A stretch of 64,000 nucleotides of DNA from Chaunax sp. Z400 (GCA_037577475.1 CM075189.1:31891339-31955338); one strand, 5' to 3'; numbered from the stretch's first letter, positions 41,201 through 54,149 are shown. Notes: a model not told the origin generated them from the letters alone. A program made the numbers and translations.

Positions 41201-44200
41201 AAGCTTACTGAGTGATGGTAACTGTAGTTTCTTCAATGATGGGAAACACTGAGAAAGACACAGGGACAGCAGATTTAACTATTTTACAATAATGACACAG
41301 ATACCCCACACACTGAAGTATGTTGTATCATGTTCCCACACCGTTTCCTTCAACCTAGATAATATAGTATTATACATTAACAAATATATAGAATATTTAG
41401 TGACTTCAACAATTTACGCCATATATCTCACTGCCATCAAATTTAATCTATGGTGGTGGAATGCAAATGCTGGAAACAGACTTCATTCTCTGCTTTGCAT
41501 GGCATGTAATCTGCAATAAATCAACAGACACTGCAACAACAGTCTCTAAAGTGGAGGGGAGATGAAGCGTTAGAACAGCAAAGCATCATTTCACCATTCG
41601 TGGTGATTAAGTTTAACCATAAAGCTCAATGATAACTGCTCACTGATACTCAGAGAGAAAGACATCCTTACATGTGCACCTTTTTTGCGTTACCTCAGTG
41701 AGTTTGCGGTGCAACATCTGGAATTCAGTGAGTTTCCTCTGGACGCTCCAGCGACTGTTGGCTGTGTCCTTTCCTTCCACCAGACTAACACACACACTAT
41801 AACAAGCTACAGTCTCGCCACCTTCCTCTGTAGCCTGGAATACACACACACACACAGTTTCACACACATATGTAAATTACTACAGAATTAAAAGAGAGTG
41901 CGACAAGAATGTTTATGTAAATCCTGCCACAGCAGGTGTAGTGAGGTAAAAGTTAGGTGGTCAAATAGACGTGTATCTATTTATCTCTTCACTTTTTTCA
42001 CAACTTACACCAACTGGGGACTTCCCTGCTACATGTTGCTCTACTTAGTGTTTGCATGTGTTGTTTAGCAAGTCACATGATAGTTGATGTTGATGCCAAA
42101 TGGAAAGGAGGGTCATCAGAGTCCTCCAGAGGAAATCAGCCGTTAGTTATGTGCAGTTATGGTTCGTTTTCTTCCACAGTAGAGTCACTTGTTTATTGTT
42201 TCAAAGAAAATGTGGCATAAAAGCAAGCATTACCTCTGCAGTAGTTATAGTAGCACTCCAGTGCCCCAGGTTTTCACACCACCAATCAGTCCTGATGATG
42301 TGCTGCTGGAGTTCACTGTGTTCTCTCTCCATGGCTCCTATCTCTTCCTTTAGTTTGCTCACAATCTATAAATTGACACACAAGAGAAAGATCTTAACTA
42401 GCATTCAACCCATAGTTAATTGAAGAAACAACATTAAGATGAGTAACGATGTCATTTGGTTTTCAGTTCAGAAATGTTCTAAACCTTATCAAAAATATGT
42501 CGTAAATCTTGTGGATATACTTCTGTGTTACAGAGATTCAAAAACACAACAAATACAAATGTATAAGGGCAGGTATGAGAGCTTTTAAGCATGATGTTTT
42601 ATAATTGGCTCTCCATGAGAGCATTTTGTTAACAATGACTCCTGCAGATAAGTCAGAAAGATCTGAATGTACATACTCACCAATACTTTTTGTGTTTTAT
42701 GTTATCCTGTTGTCAACTTTTGGAGTGGATTCACCCGTGTGTGTTTTGTCACATTTGTTGGTATTTTGTTACCTTTCTGTCTGGTTTGGGGGCGTTCTGG
42801 ATAGAGCCCAGGGCCTGTCGCTTGTACTCCAGTTTGTCGTAGAGTTGGCGAAGTTTCGTAGCAGCATAGCTGGCCTGCTCATTGATTCCTTTACTACCTT
42901 CATCACACGCCTCCTCTCCTGCGTCTAGACCCTGACACTACAGAATAAATATACATGTTTATTAAGATTATAAATCGCAGATTAAACACACTTACAAATG
43001 AGAAATTTTGAGTGTAAGATGAACATTTTTTGACAATTTGTGTATATCTGACCCCTTCCTCCTTTTCCTCAGTGCTATATTGTGATTGGCTACAATGCTC
43101 GTCTCGCCTGATCAGTTTATCGTAGAGGTCAGAAACCAGGAAGGAGGGGTAGTAACGCTCTCTCATCGTCTCAGCCACCTAGAGGATGTATGAGAGAAAA
43201 AGAAATACTTTATTGTGACTGCAGAACATTATGACTCAAAAATTCAGCATACAAGGACATTTAATAGAGTTATTAAAGGTTGGAACTTCTTTTGACATCT
43301 CTGCGGAGGGCCTCCACTATGACTGCAGTTATTTAGAGTTACATTGTAACCAAAGCAGCGGTTACCTGCTCCTGTAGTCTGACAAAGACTTGTGTTCCTC
43401 TGTTCCCCACCAGACTCTGCTGGATCTCCTTAAGGAGAAACCTTTCCACTGGAATCTCCCTGCTCTCCACAAAGAACTTCTGGTAGATTTCCCCTACAAT
43501 TTGGGGCACCTCATTCTGTCACAGAAAAACAGTCAGTCATCTTCTTTTTCCATCACATTAATGTGCTTTACAATACCACTGATGTCGGAGTGCAGAAATA
43601 TCCATCAGTGGTACAGGACTCATTACGACATCACTATTCCAAAACATAGTATTAGCAGTGTTGGGCTAATCCCTATGGAATGTGTGTACACGTCACCTTG
43701 TTGGCAGTTTTCAATGTTTCCACCAGTTCCCAGAAGCTTATCAGAGCTCTCTTATCAACTCTTTCCATGTAAACTCTGAAATGCTCCCTGTAACCTGCAT
43801 TACATAGGATGTCATCAAACTGGAGAATCTGGATGGGAAGGAGGAGAGAGATTGGCAATACATCAGCCACGTGGAGCATGCTTTCACAAAAGCTAAGTCA
43901 TTCTATTACCACTATCCTTGCAAGAAATTCATCATCAAAAACTTTCAATATCAGATATAATATTCTATCCTACTATAACATTATTATTTTCTCTCATTTG
44001 GCAACTTGACACAGGGTTCAAAAGCATCTTTTCACTCAAAGACCACACCGGCTTACCTTCTGACTTTGAGGCTCATCGCTGTCATCATTCCCTCCTTCTT
44101 CATTATTCTCATAGTTTGGTCCGCCGAGCAGACGGATCCGTTTCTCACATTGTTTCTTAGCAACAGTCAGCTGATTGATGTATCGTTTCATATCTCTGGC

Positions 44201-47200
44201 CCTGAGCAGGTCTGCCTTCATTGCTGCTGACTCTTTACCTTTTCGGTCTAGCAGAGAGTGGTTGAAAGAAAAAAGCCTCATTATAAAACTGATAGGAATT
44301 GATTGCCTTGAATATGAAAAGGTCTTTTCAGGTATCATAGTGGCTATTGAGGGCAAAGTTCCAAACATGTTGGTCATTTTTATATATGTGAATACACTCA
44401 GAATTTAAGGAGTTCAAAAAAATACTGACTGGTCTGATGAGAAAATTTACTGGATATTACGTACAGACACTATTACTGACTGGGAAGAATCACGGCAGCA
44501 TTTTTATGGACAAATTCAGCTCAATATACAAATAACCTATATAACCAACTGAAATATCTACATAATTTTGTAAAGCTGATACCAGCTACTAATCCCAGTA
44601 TGTAAGCAAAAAGTAATACTGACATTATCGCTGCATTAGCTTTGCCTAAGTATGGCCTCAAAGTGCCACTAACACTTAAATATACTTTGACATGAGGGTT
44701 TACTCAGTGCCTTAAGGCCACCTTCAAAGCCATTGACATGGCTCAAAGGTCATGTTAGACCTGACCACCCATCTTTCTAAATGGGGCCTTCATAGTTGAT
44801 GTAACAAGAAATATTAACAGCAGATCAGCTGACTGTTTGGCTGCAGAAATGGTTTTGGCCACAATACTTAAATATCACACATTTTTTGGTTTTAGCCTTG
44901 GTGAACTGTATTGTCTCTGTACCTTTCTGCTTTTTGAGCTGAGGCAGGCTGCTGATGGTGGTGGCTTGAATAATCTCGACCACTATCTGATACCTACAGA
45001 AAGACACACATGTTCAATATCAGTTCAGCAGTTGTGGGAATCGATCAATAAGTTAAAAAAAACAGGCTGTCTTAGGATCAATAAACTGAAACCTTGTGAA
45101 GTAAACAAGATACAAATATAGCATGATGTGACTAAATGCAATTGTTCTAAAGCAGTACATAAAAATGGAGGTAACTGAGTCTATGTTCACAGAATTGAAC
45201 ATAGAATTGAACACACATCTCCCCCACATTTAGATCTGTCTGTTCCCATAGTAACCGCACAGTAGCAAGCAGCCTGGTCTACATTTTTGTGCATGTATGA
45301 TTCATTAAAGGATGTCTATGTAAGTGTAGGGCGCCTCAGTTTAACACTGCAGTATACTGATTTATGTCTGTGTGTGCTGTGAGTGTCATGCCTGAGTTGT
45401 TTGAGGAAATTGACATCAGTTGAAGTTGATATTAGTTTGATGAAATCTTCATAGGAGGCAGCGTAGGTGTAGGCTTTCTTCTGCTGCTCAGCCTGCTGCT
45501 CCCTCTGCTCCAGCTGAGACAACAGCATCCTGTTTATCGAGTCTGGATCGCTTAGCACTTCTACCAAAGGCTTCAACACTGGAGCACACAGACACAAACC
45601 AACACAAAGACATAAAGCTATGGATAAAAAGTGCTCTTTATTGAATCTGAATCAGTGACCTCTTCTATGAAATGTTGCTACCTTTCAGGTTATCATGAAA
45701 GGTAGCAGCATTTCATATGCACAGGTACAGTACAGAGAAATAGATCTGTTTGCCACTGAATTAAAATGAACCCATCCTCATGTTAACTAAAGACCATGAA
45801 CACTCCAACCTCTCCTCACCGCTCCATCAGACCATTGTAACAATGCTCTATAAAGCTTAAACATTTCATCATCAACCCGACGCCATTATGGCCAGGAGTA
45901 GCAGAGACAACTGGTTGGGGCTAAGGTGAGCCTGGGGTCAGTTTAAGCATCTCCAGAAGAGGACTGTTTGGAGCAAAGGACGGAGGTTGAGTGCAAATAT
46001 CAAGATAATGGATTTCTACTCCTACATAACATACATGTGAATGAAACAGAACCATTGTGTGAGTTATTGGGTCCAGCTGTGGCCCAAATGCTCTGACAGC
46101 TCACACTGTCTGCTTTGATTATTATTGACCTGCCTGACTCAAGATAGGTACTACACAGGAAGCAAGTATTAAGTATGGTACATATTTTGTCTCATTCCTC
46201 AAAAACAGGTGTTCTTCTCCAAAGGGAAAAAGTCTATTAAGTTTTGACACAACAAATCTTTTTGAAAGGTAGGAAACATCTAATCATTTATCTTAGCTCA
46301 ATACATCTAAGCTGTTCTTAAAAATAGCTAAGCTAAGCTGTTCTTCTTGGTTATCTTATCGCTTTCGGCAATGAGACACAGATAATTATCAATTATCGGC
46401 TGAAATCGCCATCCTATTATCTACAGTATGTCTACTGTTACATCTGTCATTGTCAGTGGTTAAACTGGTAACAATAGACCTTTTCCTAGCAGGTGCATTA
46501 GCTGGGGAAACCCCAAAATGGACCTTATTAATATGACACTTTCCAAGCCTAAGTGCTTTCCAACACATCATTCATTCACCCATACATTCATTCACAATGA
46601 TGGCAGAGCCTGCCATGCTGACCAGCTCATGAGGGATGGAGAGCTCTCTGTCTAATGTGCCCCATGCTTTTTCAATGATTTATATGTACACTTTCACACT
46701 GATGGAACAGCTTCCTGGAACAATTTGGGGTTCAGTATCTCACCAAAGGACACCTCGAACAACCGACCTTCCGATAGTGAACAATCTGCTCTACCTCCTT
46801 AGCCAAGCCCCCCTGATACCTCTGCCTCTCCGGCTATCGTTTAAAAATGTCTGCCCTGAATAATGTTTACTAACTTGTAACTGGGTCTGTAATCTAACAA
46901 AATTCAATGACTTCAAAACAAGTTCAGTCCATGTCTTTATTTTCCTATCATGGTGTTTTATCGCCTCATGACACATTTTAAGGTATGTAAAAAGTGCTCT
47001 GCTATGACAAATATTTGGTTTAACGTGATTTTCCAACATATCACGTTTTTTAAGGCAACTCTGAAAAGGAGGCTCTAGGCTAGTGTTTGAGGAAGCATCA
47101 GAGAGATTCAGCAGCAACGTTACACGTTTGAGCCTCAGACAGACCAGAACTCAGAGGAGGAGTCTGCTGTGCACCAAAATCGGCAACAAGCAGACAAATC

Positions 47201-50200
47201 AGAATAGTAAGAGAAGCTAGCATCTTTTGTTTATGTTGTTTGTTAGTTTAACTGGCAGTGACTGACAGGGTTAGTGGTTGTAAAGCATACAATAATATCT
47301 GTTAGGATATTCCCAGGTTTGCCTGCGAGCTGGCTAATTGGCAATAATAGTATTTGTAGAAACAGAGAGGGGTTTATGGCACAACTTCACCCACTTTCAA
47401 GGTGCATGGAGAAGGGAAAATGGTCCAAAAAGGCAAAAACTTCCAGCTACACTTGCTGTATCAGCAACAACTTTATCATTAGACCAATGCCTTTTGGCTT
47501 GTAGCCTTGATGGAGGCTACAATAATAGTATTTGCACATCAGCAGCATTTCACTTACGAGGTTTTGTCAAACCAAATCTAGCTTGCCTGGACTATGTTTG
47601 AATCTCAAATTTTGAGAAGTGGACACACATCTCCTCCCTCAGTGGAGGAATGTGAAAACACTTGACAAATTTTGCACAGACACAGGTCAGTATAGCCCTG
47701 GTCACAAGGAAGAAAATCTTTTGAGTGGACAGTATCTGTAAATTCTGACGTCAACAGCAGAACAGAGGATGTCTGACTTTAGAGTTTGTGTTTACAGGAC
47801 GCGTAAAAACACTTAGAGTACCTTTAGTAGTAATGACTTCTGTGAGGCAGCAGCGTAGTGTATGTGACTTGGCATCCTTTCGTGGCAGCAGACATAGTAG
47901 CAGTATTCTGGCTACACAGCGGAGGAAGGCCAGCTCTGAGTCTGGACTGACTAAACAGGGATGGAGAGGAAACGGCCGAGCACATTCTTCTGGTCTGGAT
48001 ACACATGAAAGAGACACAGATTAAAACTGAGATAAAGAAAGAAAGAGACAGAGTCTTTGTTTCTAAAAGTTAACTGAACCAGACACACTGCTGCTACGCT
48101 GTTTGTAGAATATTGAAGACAAGGGAAGCAAGACAATTCAGTCGTGTGATCAAATCATAAGTCCCGCCTGCTTTGTCAGTTTAATGAAACCACGTGATGT
48201 GTGAATCATAAATGCACCAGGCAGATGCAGCGCGAAGATGGAAGGAATTGCCATAATTTCAGCCTGTCAGCGTACAGAAAGCGATGGGTATGGGAAGGGA
48301 AATCTTTGCACTAACAAATTAAAGCTGAAAACTATTTGCAACAGTGAGTCAATACTTAATGCAACAGAAGCTGTACTTAGAAGGGAACTATAGATTATTT
48401 TACTGCTTTCTCAGGCATGACATGATACTTATATAACTTATTATACTTCCCGTTATGGATGATAAAACCCATTAGGACATCAACTGGGCTAATGATTTAT
48501 AATGATGTGTGTGTGTATTTGTTTACCTTGCAGATGCAGCCTTGAGGTCAGTGAAGTGGGTGTGTAGGATTCGGATGGTGTCATAACACACCACATTGAC
48601 GAGGTCAATGTCAGCCAGTCTAGTTCTCAATTGGCCAATCATCTGCCACCAGTCCTCTGATAGCATGGAGTGCAACTGGCCTTCATCATGGCTCAAAGGG
48701 ATGTACCAGGACAGGATGTAGTCTCTGTAAGAATAGTCGAACACTGGAGAAAGACAGAGAGAGAACTTCTTTAAAAAAGGAACAAGTAATATTTTACTGT
48801 TTCTTTGCAAAAGTGTTGCTGATCAATGTTAATCCTCTGTTACCACATGGCTGCTGAGATTTCAAGCTTTTTATACAAGTAAAGCTATCCCAGCCTGAAA
48901 TACCCCTGAAATACCCACTGGGTCAGTGCTGTAGATATTCCTTTCAATGTGAGACCCCAGTTTGTACTCATGGGTGACAGTAAGGTTGTGGAGGACAAGG
49001 GTTAGGTTGTATGTCTTACGTTGTGTGCAAGTGGCAAACTTGAAATTTGTGAGAAAGTCTCAGCATTTTTACACTTGTTGTAGTTTTCCACAGCTGCAAG
49101 CAGGTATTAGTTGTAAGTGCACAGTGGTATGAAAATTGCTGGTTATCATACCATGTACACTTTCTTATTTATGGTATCAAATTCTGATTGGTGGTTTAGA
49201 TTCAGGCGTGGTGGATTCTTGCAAATGTCATTAGGAGCACTAGATGGGGCTATAGGAGTCTGATTTCTTCACAGATTATGTGTCTCATGTGCTACTGTGA
49301 GAACATAGTGACAGTTTTAGAAAATATGACAATGTTATTATTTAGCTTTAGGGAGGAAAATTCACCACTTTAACTAATATCAATGCTGTAACTGCATCCT
49401 GATGTTACAAATTCAGATTTGGTTTGAAAGACGAGAGTGGTATTTCCTCCTCTTTAATCAAAACTTAAGCGAAACTCCATAAAACATGTAAACAATATTA
49501 ATCTTTCCTTGTTTGATATGTAAACAAAAGGACAGATCTTTTAACCTGTCAACTGCGTTGATCTGGGATTAGTATTAGTCTTTAAAAGGATAACCAAAGA
49601 GTGGACAGCAGTATTGCACATGACACAAGGGTAAGAGTTTTATTGAATCTGATCAGAGTAAAGACTGTCATACACATTGTCATTATGAACAATATGCTGC
49701 CAGTATCCTATATAACAGACGTACCTTTCTAATATACAATTTGACGGTTAGCTTTGGCAGCTGTATAGGAGCTCTTTTTACCATACATAATGGTTCTACA
49801 CATTCTCCATTCTGCATAGGTTTTATCTCTTCAGCCATTGTCCAAAACAGACAGCTTAGGTGAATGGGTGACTCTATTGCCTGTAGGTGAGAATGCATTT
49901 ATCTGTTTGTTTGAGTTAGTCCTGTGATAGTCCTCTAGTGACCTGTTGAATGTGTGTAGTCCTATTTTCAACAACTGAGTTTATGTATTTTATTATATGC
50001 TATTCTAAAAAATTCATAAAAGAAAGAGGTAATAACGATATATGTGTCTCTGTGAAGCTAATATGCTAATACTGGATATGAATGCAAGAATTGAACACAA
50101 ACACAAAATTTATACAGAGACACTGTTCATCAAAATAATTGACACAGCAGGTCTTGACTTTGGACCTAACGATGTCATCATAAACGCATATCACTCCAGA

Positions 50201-50307
50201 AGCAAAAAAGACCTTGTCAAAACACACAAGGGAGCTTGTGCAAATACACACCCTTGATGTAAATCCTGGAGCCATCTGTTGCTTGCCAGCAAGACATACT
50301 GTTCCTC

Positions 50308-50382
<75 letters not shown>

Positions 50383-53370
50383 CCAGAGGTTCTACTGTGG
50401 TAATCCACTATGAGTGGGAGGGATCACGGTGGGTCATAGTGACAGAAACAGAGCTCCATCAGTAAGCAGTTTTCTCAAAAACAGAAGTTTTTCCCAATAA
50501 TTTTATAACCATTTAATGAAGAATCTAATGATTTAAACCCATCTGCTAGAACACTCATTGAAATCGAGACTCCGTTTTGAATTTTTAAAGTGCAGAAAAC
50601 ATTATTTTCCACTCTATAAGAGGAGTAAGTACATTTTTTTGACCCCTAGTTGTCATCAATGCCTAGCTGTAATTTACACATCTTGTTAACTTAATGGCAC
50701 GCACTGCATTGTGGGATTTTTAGAAAAGTAAAGGGGGTGTTCACATCACAAGCTGATGCTGGAAGTATATTTGAGCAAAGATGGATTGCAATGTCATGAT
50801 ATTATTTAAAAGCTAAATCCATTGGGATCCAATGATATCATTTATGAATTCTGATTAACTGGTGCACCAAGTTCTTCATGCTTAGTCTGTGAAGGACAAA
50901 AATAACAAAAAGCCACTTAGCAGTCACAGTAAAATTTCTTGGCTTTTAAGTGGATGAAGCCGATGCATATTTTTTTCTATCATTTTAATGCTCTAGTGTC
51001 CAACGCTAACTTTGACACAATTATCTGAAACCTGCAGTGCTCACCAAAAAGTCTCCAAATAAAGAGAGTTTACAAATGTATTTGTATTAATGTGAAGGCA
51101 GGGCAGCACGACAAAAACCGACATAGCAATGTCTTTCTCTGCAACAAATATTGCAAATTTACAGGGAACTTTCCAGATCCATGCAGCCTGTACAGATACA
51201 AAACTGATCACAATTTTCATAAATTTGGCTTCTTTAAAGGTCTATCATCTTCTAATGAAACAACACCCCACCCCTCCACTTTCAGTTGACTCTGACATCA
51301 GTATGGACAGATGGGCAGAAAACATGAGGAGAGGCATTTGAGAAAACAAAACATTTCTTAATAAGCTTGACAAATGGACTGGTGTGTTCCAGTTGTGTTA
51401 GTTTATCTAATCTAATATACCATATCTAACAATGTTAAAATGTAAGCTTAATCTACATGGTGGGAGATAAAAAGGCTTAAAAACAGACTTCTCTTATAGA
51501 TCAGACATAAACAATTAGAACCTTATGTTTTCCTTTGGTATCAAGTACCAAAAAATAAAGAATGACATGTTTGACTTTCTTTGCTTTATTTCATATTTTG
51601 TGTCCTGCAATGTGAGTATTGTTCACACACACATGTTGATGCTGAAACCATGTAATGTGCAGCCCTAATAAGACGGTAGACAATCTCTCAAGTAAAGATG
51701 ATCCATTACCTTCCTTCAGTGCTTTGTCCACATTATGTGATACCACCACCCTCCTACTCTGGCTTGAATCCTGAACTGGAACCAAAAAACGGATCTGAAA
51801 AACAACAAGAGTCTCAGATCACATCTCTTTAGTTCACAGACGGAGACGACAGCATAAAATCAGGAAGTATTGGGCAACAACAGAAAGAGAAGGAACAGAA
51901 GATTGAGAGTGTGTCTAGTGTGTCTAATAGACCACTAATTCTGACAAGGCAGCAAAAAATTGTCATGGCTCATACAAGTCGAGAAATGCTTGAGATGATC
52001 TTCCTCCACTGTCAACATCAAGAAGTCATCAGTGCACAGCAGTAAACGAACACTGAGCTGTTGTTGCCTGTTGGAGGAAACCACTAGCAGCTTCCAAGGA
52101 CACAATCACTTTCATTGTGAAATAAATCAGCCTATAAAGTGGTGTGAAAACTTATTGGACTCGCTCCTGTTTTCTTCTATTTTAGTGTGTCTCATACTTA
52201 ACTGTGTCAGATCTTCAAACAAAATTTCACATAAAGCAAATGCAACCCGAGTAAACACAAAATGATGACTTTAAATGATGATTTCATTTAAGAAGCCAAA
52301 AAGGTTATCCAATACCTAAATCACCCGTGTGAAAAGGTATTCATCCCCTTTAGACACTAAATCCAAACAACTACCAAACTGCATTAATAACTGGTTACGG
52401 CTGGATATGACACACCCAGGTCTGATTACTACCAGCCCCATTCAATGAAATGATCACATAAATAAACTATTATCAGAAACATGAAGTTGGCTAGTACGTC
52501 TCACCACAAAAATAGAAGAAATGAGGAGCGCGTTAAATACTTTTTCACAGCACTGTATGTGTGTGTGCATCTTTGTCTATGTGTTTAAGTGTGTCTGAAT
52601 CCAGCAGCATGACTCTGTCTCATCCATTATAGACCAACGCAGTGAGGATTCTGGAGCAGGGAGAGAAGATGAGAAAGGGGAGAAAGATGGAGAGGGGAAG
52701 GTAATAATCAACGAGAAGCAGTTGAGAGGAGCAAGAAACACGTCAGGACAATAAGGGATGCAAAAATAAATTAATATCAAACATATAGTTCAACGTTTGT
52801 TTAGATTTGGGTGTTGTGTGTACTCCAGTCTGTTGGTGCAAAGGTTAGATGTGACAGAGATGCTGTTGGATAACATCAGAATAACAGGTTTTTCTCTCTA
52901 TCATTGCATCCATCAGTTGGTTATAAATCAGTGTTAAACTAAAGTAACATAGAGGCTGGTAGAGTGAGTGTGCTTCTCAGGCTGCACTGATGTATTTAAA
53001 GGAAATACTGGTGTCTTACCATGAGCTTGTTGAAGAACTCCAGCCGCACAGCTGACTCCCTCCTGTTTCTGTCAAAGCAGCTGACTTTGAGGGGACTCTT
53101 CCTGACTAGCAGAACAAAGCTTCCAGCCAGGAAACAAAGTAGGGCGAAAGTCACATAGATGAACAACTTCAAGAAGAAAGAGGTGAGTGTCAGGCCTCCC
53201 CACGCCAGCTGAAAAACTACTGCTGCCACCACGCCCAGGCAGAATGCCGGAACGAACCGGAAAGAAGAGCCCACAGAAGAAGTGGAGGTGGCAGACATGG
53301 GCCCCTCTTCTCCTTCGGTACTGCTACTCGCTTCTGCCTGTGGGGTGATAGTAGTTGAGGGGGTGGGCAT
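35295..53370 (-). CDS. snx25: Sorting nexin 25 (21 exons, 971 aa)
   Basis: SNX25 is a PXA-RGS-PX-nexinC sorting nexin of endosomal membranes, reported in human cells to promote TGF-beta receptor degradation. Exons 5' to 3': 53020-53370, 51710-51794, 48527-48743, 47822-47994, 45392-45578, 44923-44993, 44057-44238, 43697-43828, 43366-43515, 43053-43178, 42773-42931, 42234-42365, 41694-41834, 41135-41248, 39857-39934, 38351-38434, 38117-38234, 37014-37080, 35690-35871, 35488-35588, 35295-35360. Phases agree throughout and the total is exactly 2,916 bases. Near-identity to human SNX25 includes SYEDFIKLI, MKRYINQLTVAKKQCEKRIR, RTDWWCENLG, LPSLSKLPFKSIDQKFLDKS, DERLCQSEALYAFLSPSPE, ALAEPCFMLIGEIFELRGMF and LVGQQNARYGIIKIFNALQE. 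The ATG at 53370 follows an in-frame TGA, so it is the first usable start. All junctions are GT-AG except exon 5 (GC-AG). Confidence 0.97.
37224..38026 (+). mobile_element. Tc1/mariner-type element, degraded, in a snx25 intron
   Basis: Left end TACACCGATTAGCCATAACA and the inverse of the right end (CAGCCATAACATTAAAACCA) are imperfect terminal inverted repeats. Inside, the plus strand encodes LTWPPKSPDLNPIQHLCDVV, the third-catalytic-residue block of Tc1/mariner transposases (WPxxSPDLNPIE, here with Q for E). The ORF is broken elsewhere. It lies antisense to snx25 between exons 17 (38117-38234) and 18 (37014-37080). Confidence 0.82.
38860..39600 (-). pseudogene. Second Tc1-like transposase remnant in a snx25 intron
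   Basis: Read on the minus strand from about 39340 to 38870, several frames give transposase pieces: a DNARPHVA-like block, WPAYSPDL, and IEHLCDVQGHRVRQSDPAPA followed by HEQLVTALQEEIQ. These resemble Tc1 transposase C termini. It is in the sense orientation of snx25 and lies between exons 15 (39857-39934) and 16 (38351-38434). It differs from the element at 37224-38026. Confidence 0.75.
39857..42365 (-). other. snx25: snx25 PX domain (exons 12-15)
   Basis: About residues 635-766. RTDWWCENLGHW leads into the PX fold: a core basic motif RKLTEFQMLHRKLTE, the proline-rich PX loop LPSLSKLPFKS, and DERLCQSEALYAFLSPSPE. PX domains bind phosphoinositides, usually PI3P, on endosomes. Exon 13 (41694-41834) has a (TG)n-rich polypyrimidine tract just upstream of its acceptor. 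Confidence 0.93.
43053..43828 (-). other. snx25: snx25 RGS domain (exons 8-10)
   Basis: About residues 423-545 form an RGS-like helical domain: DDILCNAGYREHFRVYMERV, then ALISFWELVETLKTANK, and at its end MRERYYPSFLVSDLYDKLI. The order matches RGS domains, where the final YPSF-like helix closes the bundle. G-protein GAP activity is not established for SNX25 and is not implied. Confidence 0.92.
45666..45717. repeat. 22-bp inverted repeat (hairpin) in a snx25 intron
   Basis: The arms 45666-45687 and 45696-45717 are inverse complements at 21 of 22 positions, the exception (45675/45708) being a T-G wobble on the plus strand. They are separated by the 8-base loop GGTTATCA. The 5' arm begins TATGAAATGTTGCTACC. 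No surrounding coding sequence or terminal repeat explains it. It could be a small-RNA precursor-like foldback or a MITE core. Confidence 0.85.
46575..46815 (-). mobile_element. SINE-like repeat in a snx25 intron
   Basis: The minus strand carries a degenerate tRNA-like head (about 46765-46805, with GGTTGTTCGAGG as a B-box-like element), followed by a body with TTTGGTGAGATACTGAACCC. It resembles the body of the SINE at 9735-9966. It lies between exons 4 and 5 of snx25, in the sense orientation. Confidence 0.5.
50311..50381 (+). repeat. (GT)n microsatellite in snx25 intron 2
   Basis: About 35 uninterrupted GT units lie between snx25 exons 2 and 3. The rest of this 3-kb intron (48744-51709) shows nothing recognisable. 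Confidence 0.95.
52318..52558. mobile_element. MITE-like element in snx25 intron 1
   Basis: The left end GTGTGAAAAGGTATTCATCC and the inverse of the right end (CAGTGCTGTGAAAAAGTATT) form imperfect terminal inverted repeats about 240 bp apart, with no coding sequence between. This layout fits a non-autonomous DNA transposon. The family is not assigned with certainty. Confidence 0.5.
53020..53370 (-). other. snx25: snx25 exon 1: acidic N-terminal tail and two membrane segments
   Basis: The 117 residues begin with a Ser/Thr/Glu-rich tail (1-36). Two hydrophobic stretches follow: about 39-60 (FVPAFCLGVVAAVVFQLAWG) and about 66-89 (FLKLFIYVTFALLCFLAGSF then VLLV). They are joined by a very short loop and followed by a basic RKSPLK, suggesting a hairpin membrane anchor. 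Paired N-terminal hydrophobic segments are also typical of SNX13, SNX14 and SNX19, the other PXA-RGS sorting nexins. Confidence 0.88.
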
Positions 53371-54149
53371 ACTGCGACCCCACCATCCATATATGTGTCA
53401 CTACTAGTTAGGCTGAAAAGTTGGTCCACTGGGCTATAATAGGCCGAGTCAGAGAGGTAGGTATACCGTGTAGACTGGTGTATCCCCACGACTACAACAA
53501 TGTCTCCAAGACGAGGCATTCCCCCTCTGACATCTCCTCACCGACCCACACCGTTTTGTTTTCCACGCTCCGAGCATCGACCTGCCCGGCGGCCACAGGC
53601 ACACAGCCTCGTCAGCTCAGTCATCCACAACACGATACAACAGAACAGGGCACCAGGCTCGTCTTGGAAGTCTCGACAGTCGCAGACAGTCGCTCAGAAA
53701 ACAGACGGAGAGAGACTCGGGATGATGGATGTGGCACAGTCACCTTGGAGAGAAATAGGTGGAAAGGTAACATTAGCTTAATGACTGCTGCCAACCAACT
53801 GGGCTATAGGGAAAATAAACTAGGAAGCCTATTACCTGCTGCTTCACTACATAAAATAACTAGATACAACTAAGAGCCACCAAATTATCTTGTCCATCCG
53901 GCTACTACACCAACTACAACAACGACAGCTAAGGTTGGCTAACTAGCTTGTTTGCGGAGAAACCAATTCAACACCAGCTAACGTTAGCTTACTTACCAAT
54001 CGTTAAAAATGTCCGGGGTAACACCACTACATTCTCGCTTCCCTCTCTACTGTAAAAGTATGAACATGTGAGGATGTGCAATGAAGACTTGAAAGTATCA
54101 TAAACGCAACAAAAATATGTCAGGTCCCGTCAAAGAAACACACTGTTAT
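53371..54149 (-). other. snx25 5' UTR / upstream region
   Basis: Between the snx25 ATG and the candidate promoter. Short open frames occur here (53217-53519 minus, 53421-53873 plus) but none shows homology, and the in-frame TGA upstream of 53370 blocks N-terminal extension. No splice signals could be chosen confidently. Confidence 0.45.

Larger units (their letters stand above)
44923..48743 (-). other. snx25: snx25 PXA region (exons 3-6)
   Basis: About residues 146-361 form the PX-associated (PXA) domain. It starts FDYSYRDYILSWYIPLSHDE and carries LHSMLSEDWWQMIGQLRTRL, then CVARILLLCLLPRKDAKSH, and ends at IVVEIIQATTISSLPQLKK. In SNX-RGS proteins this domain, with the nexin-C region, is thought to bind lipid. 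The exon at 45392-45578 ends with the non-canonical GC donor. Confidence 0.92.
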
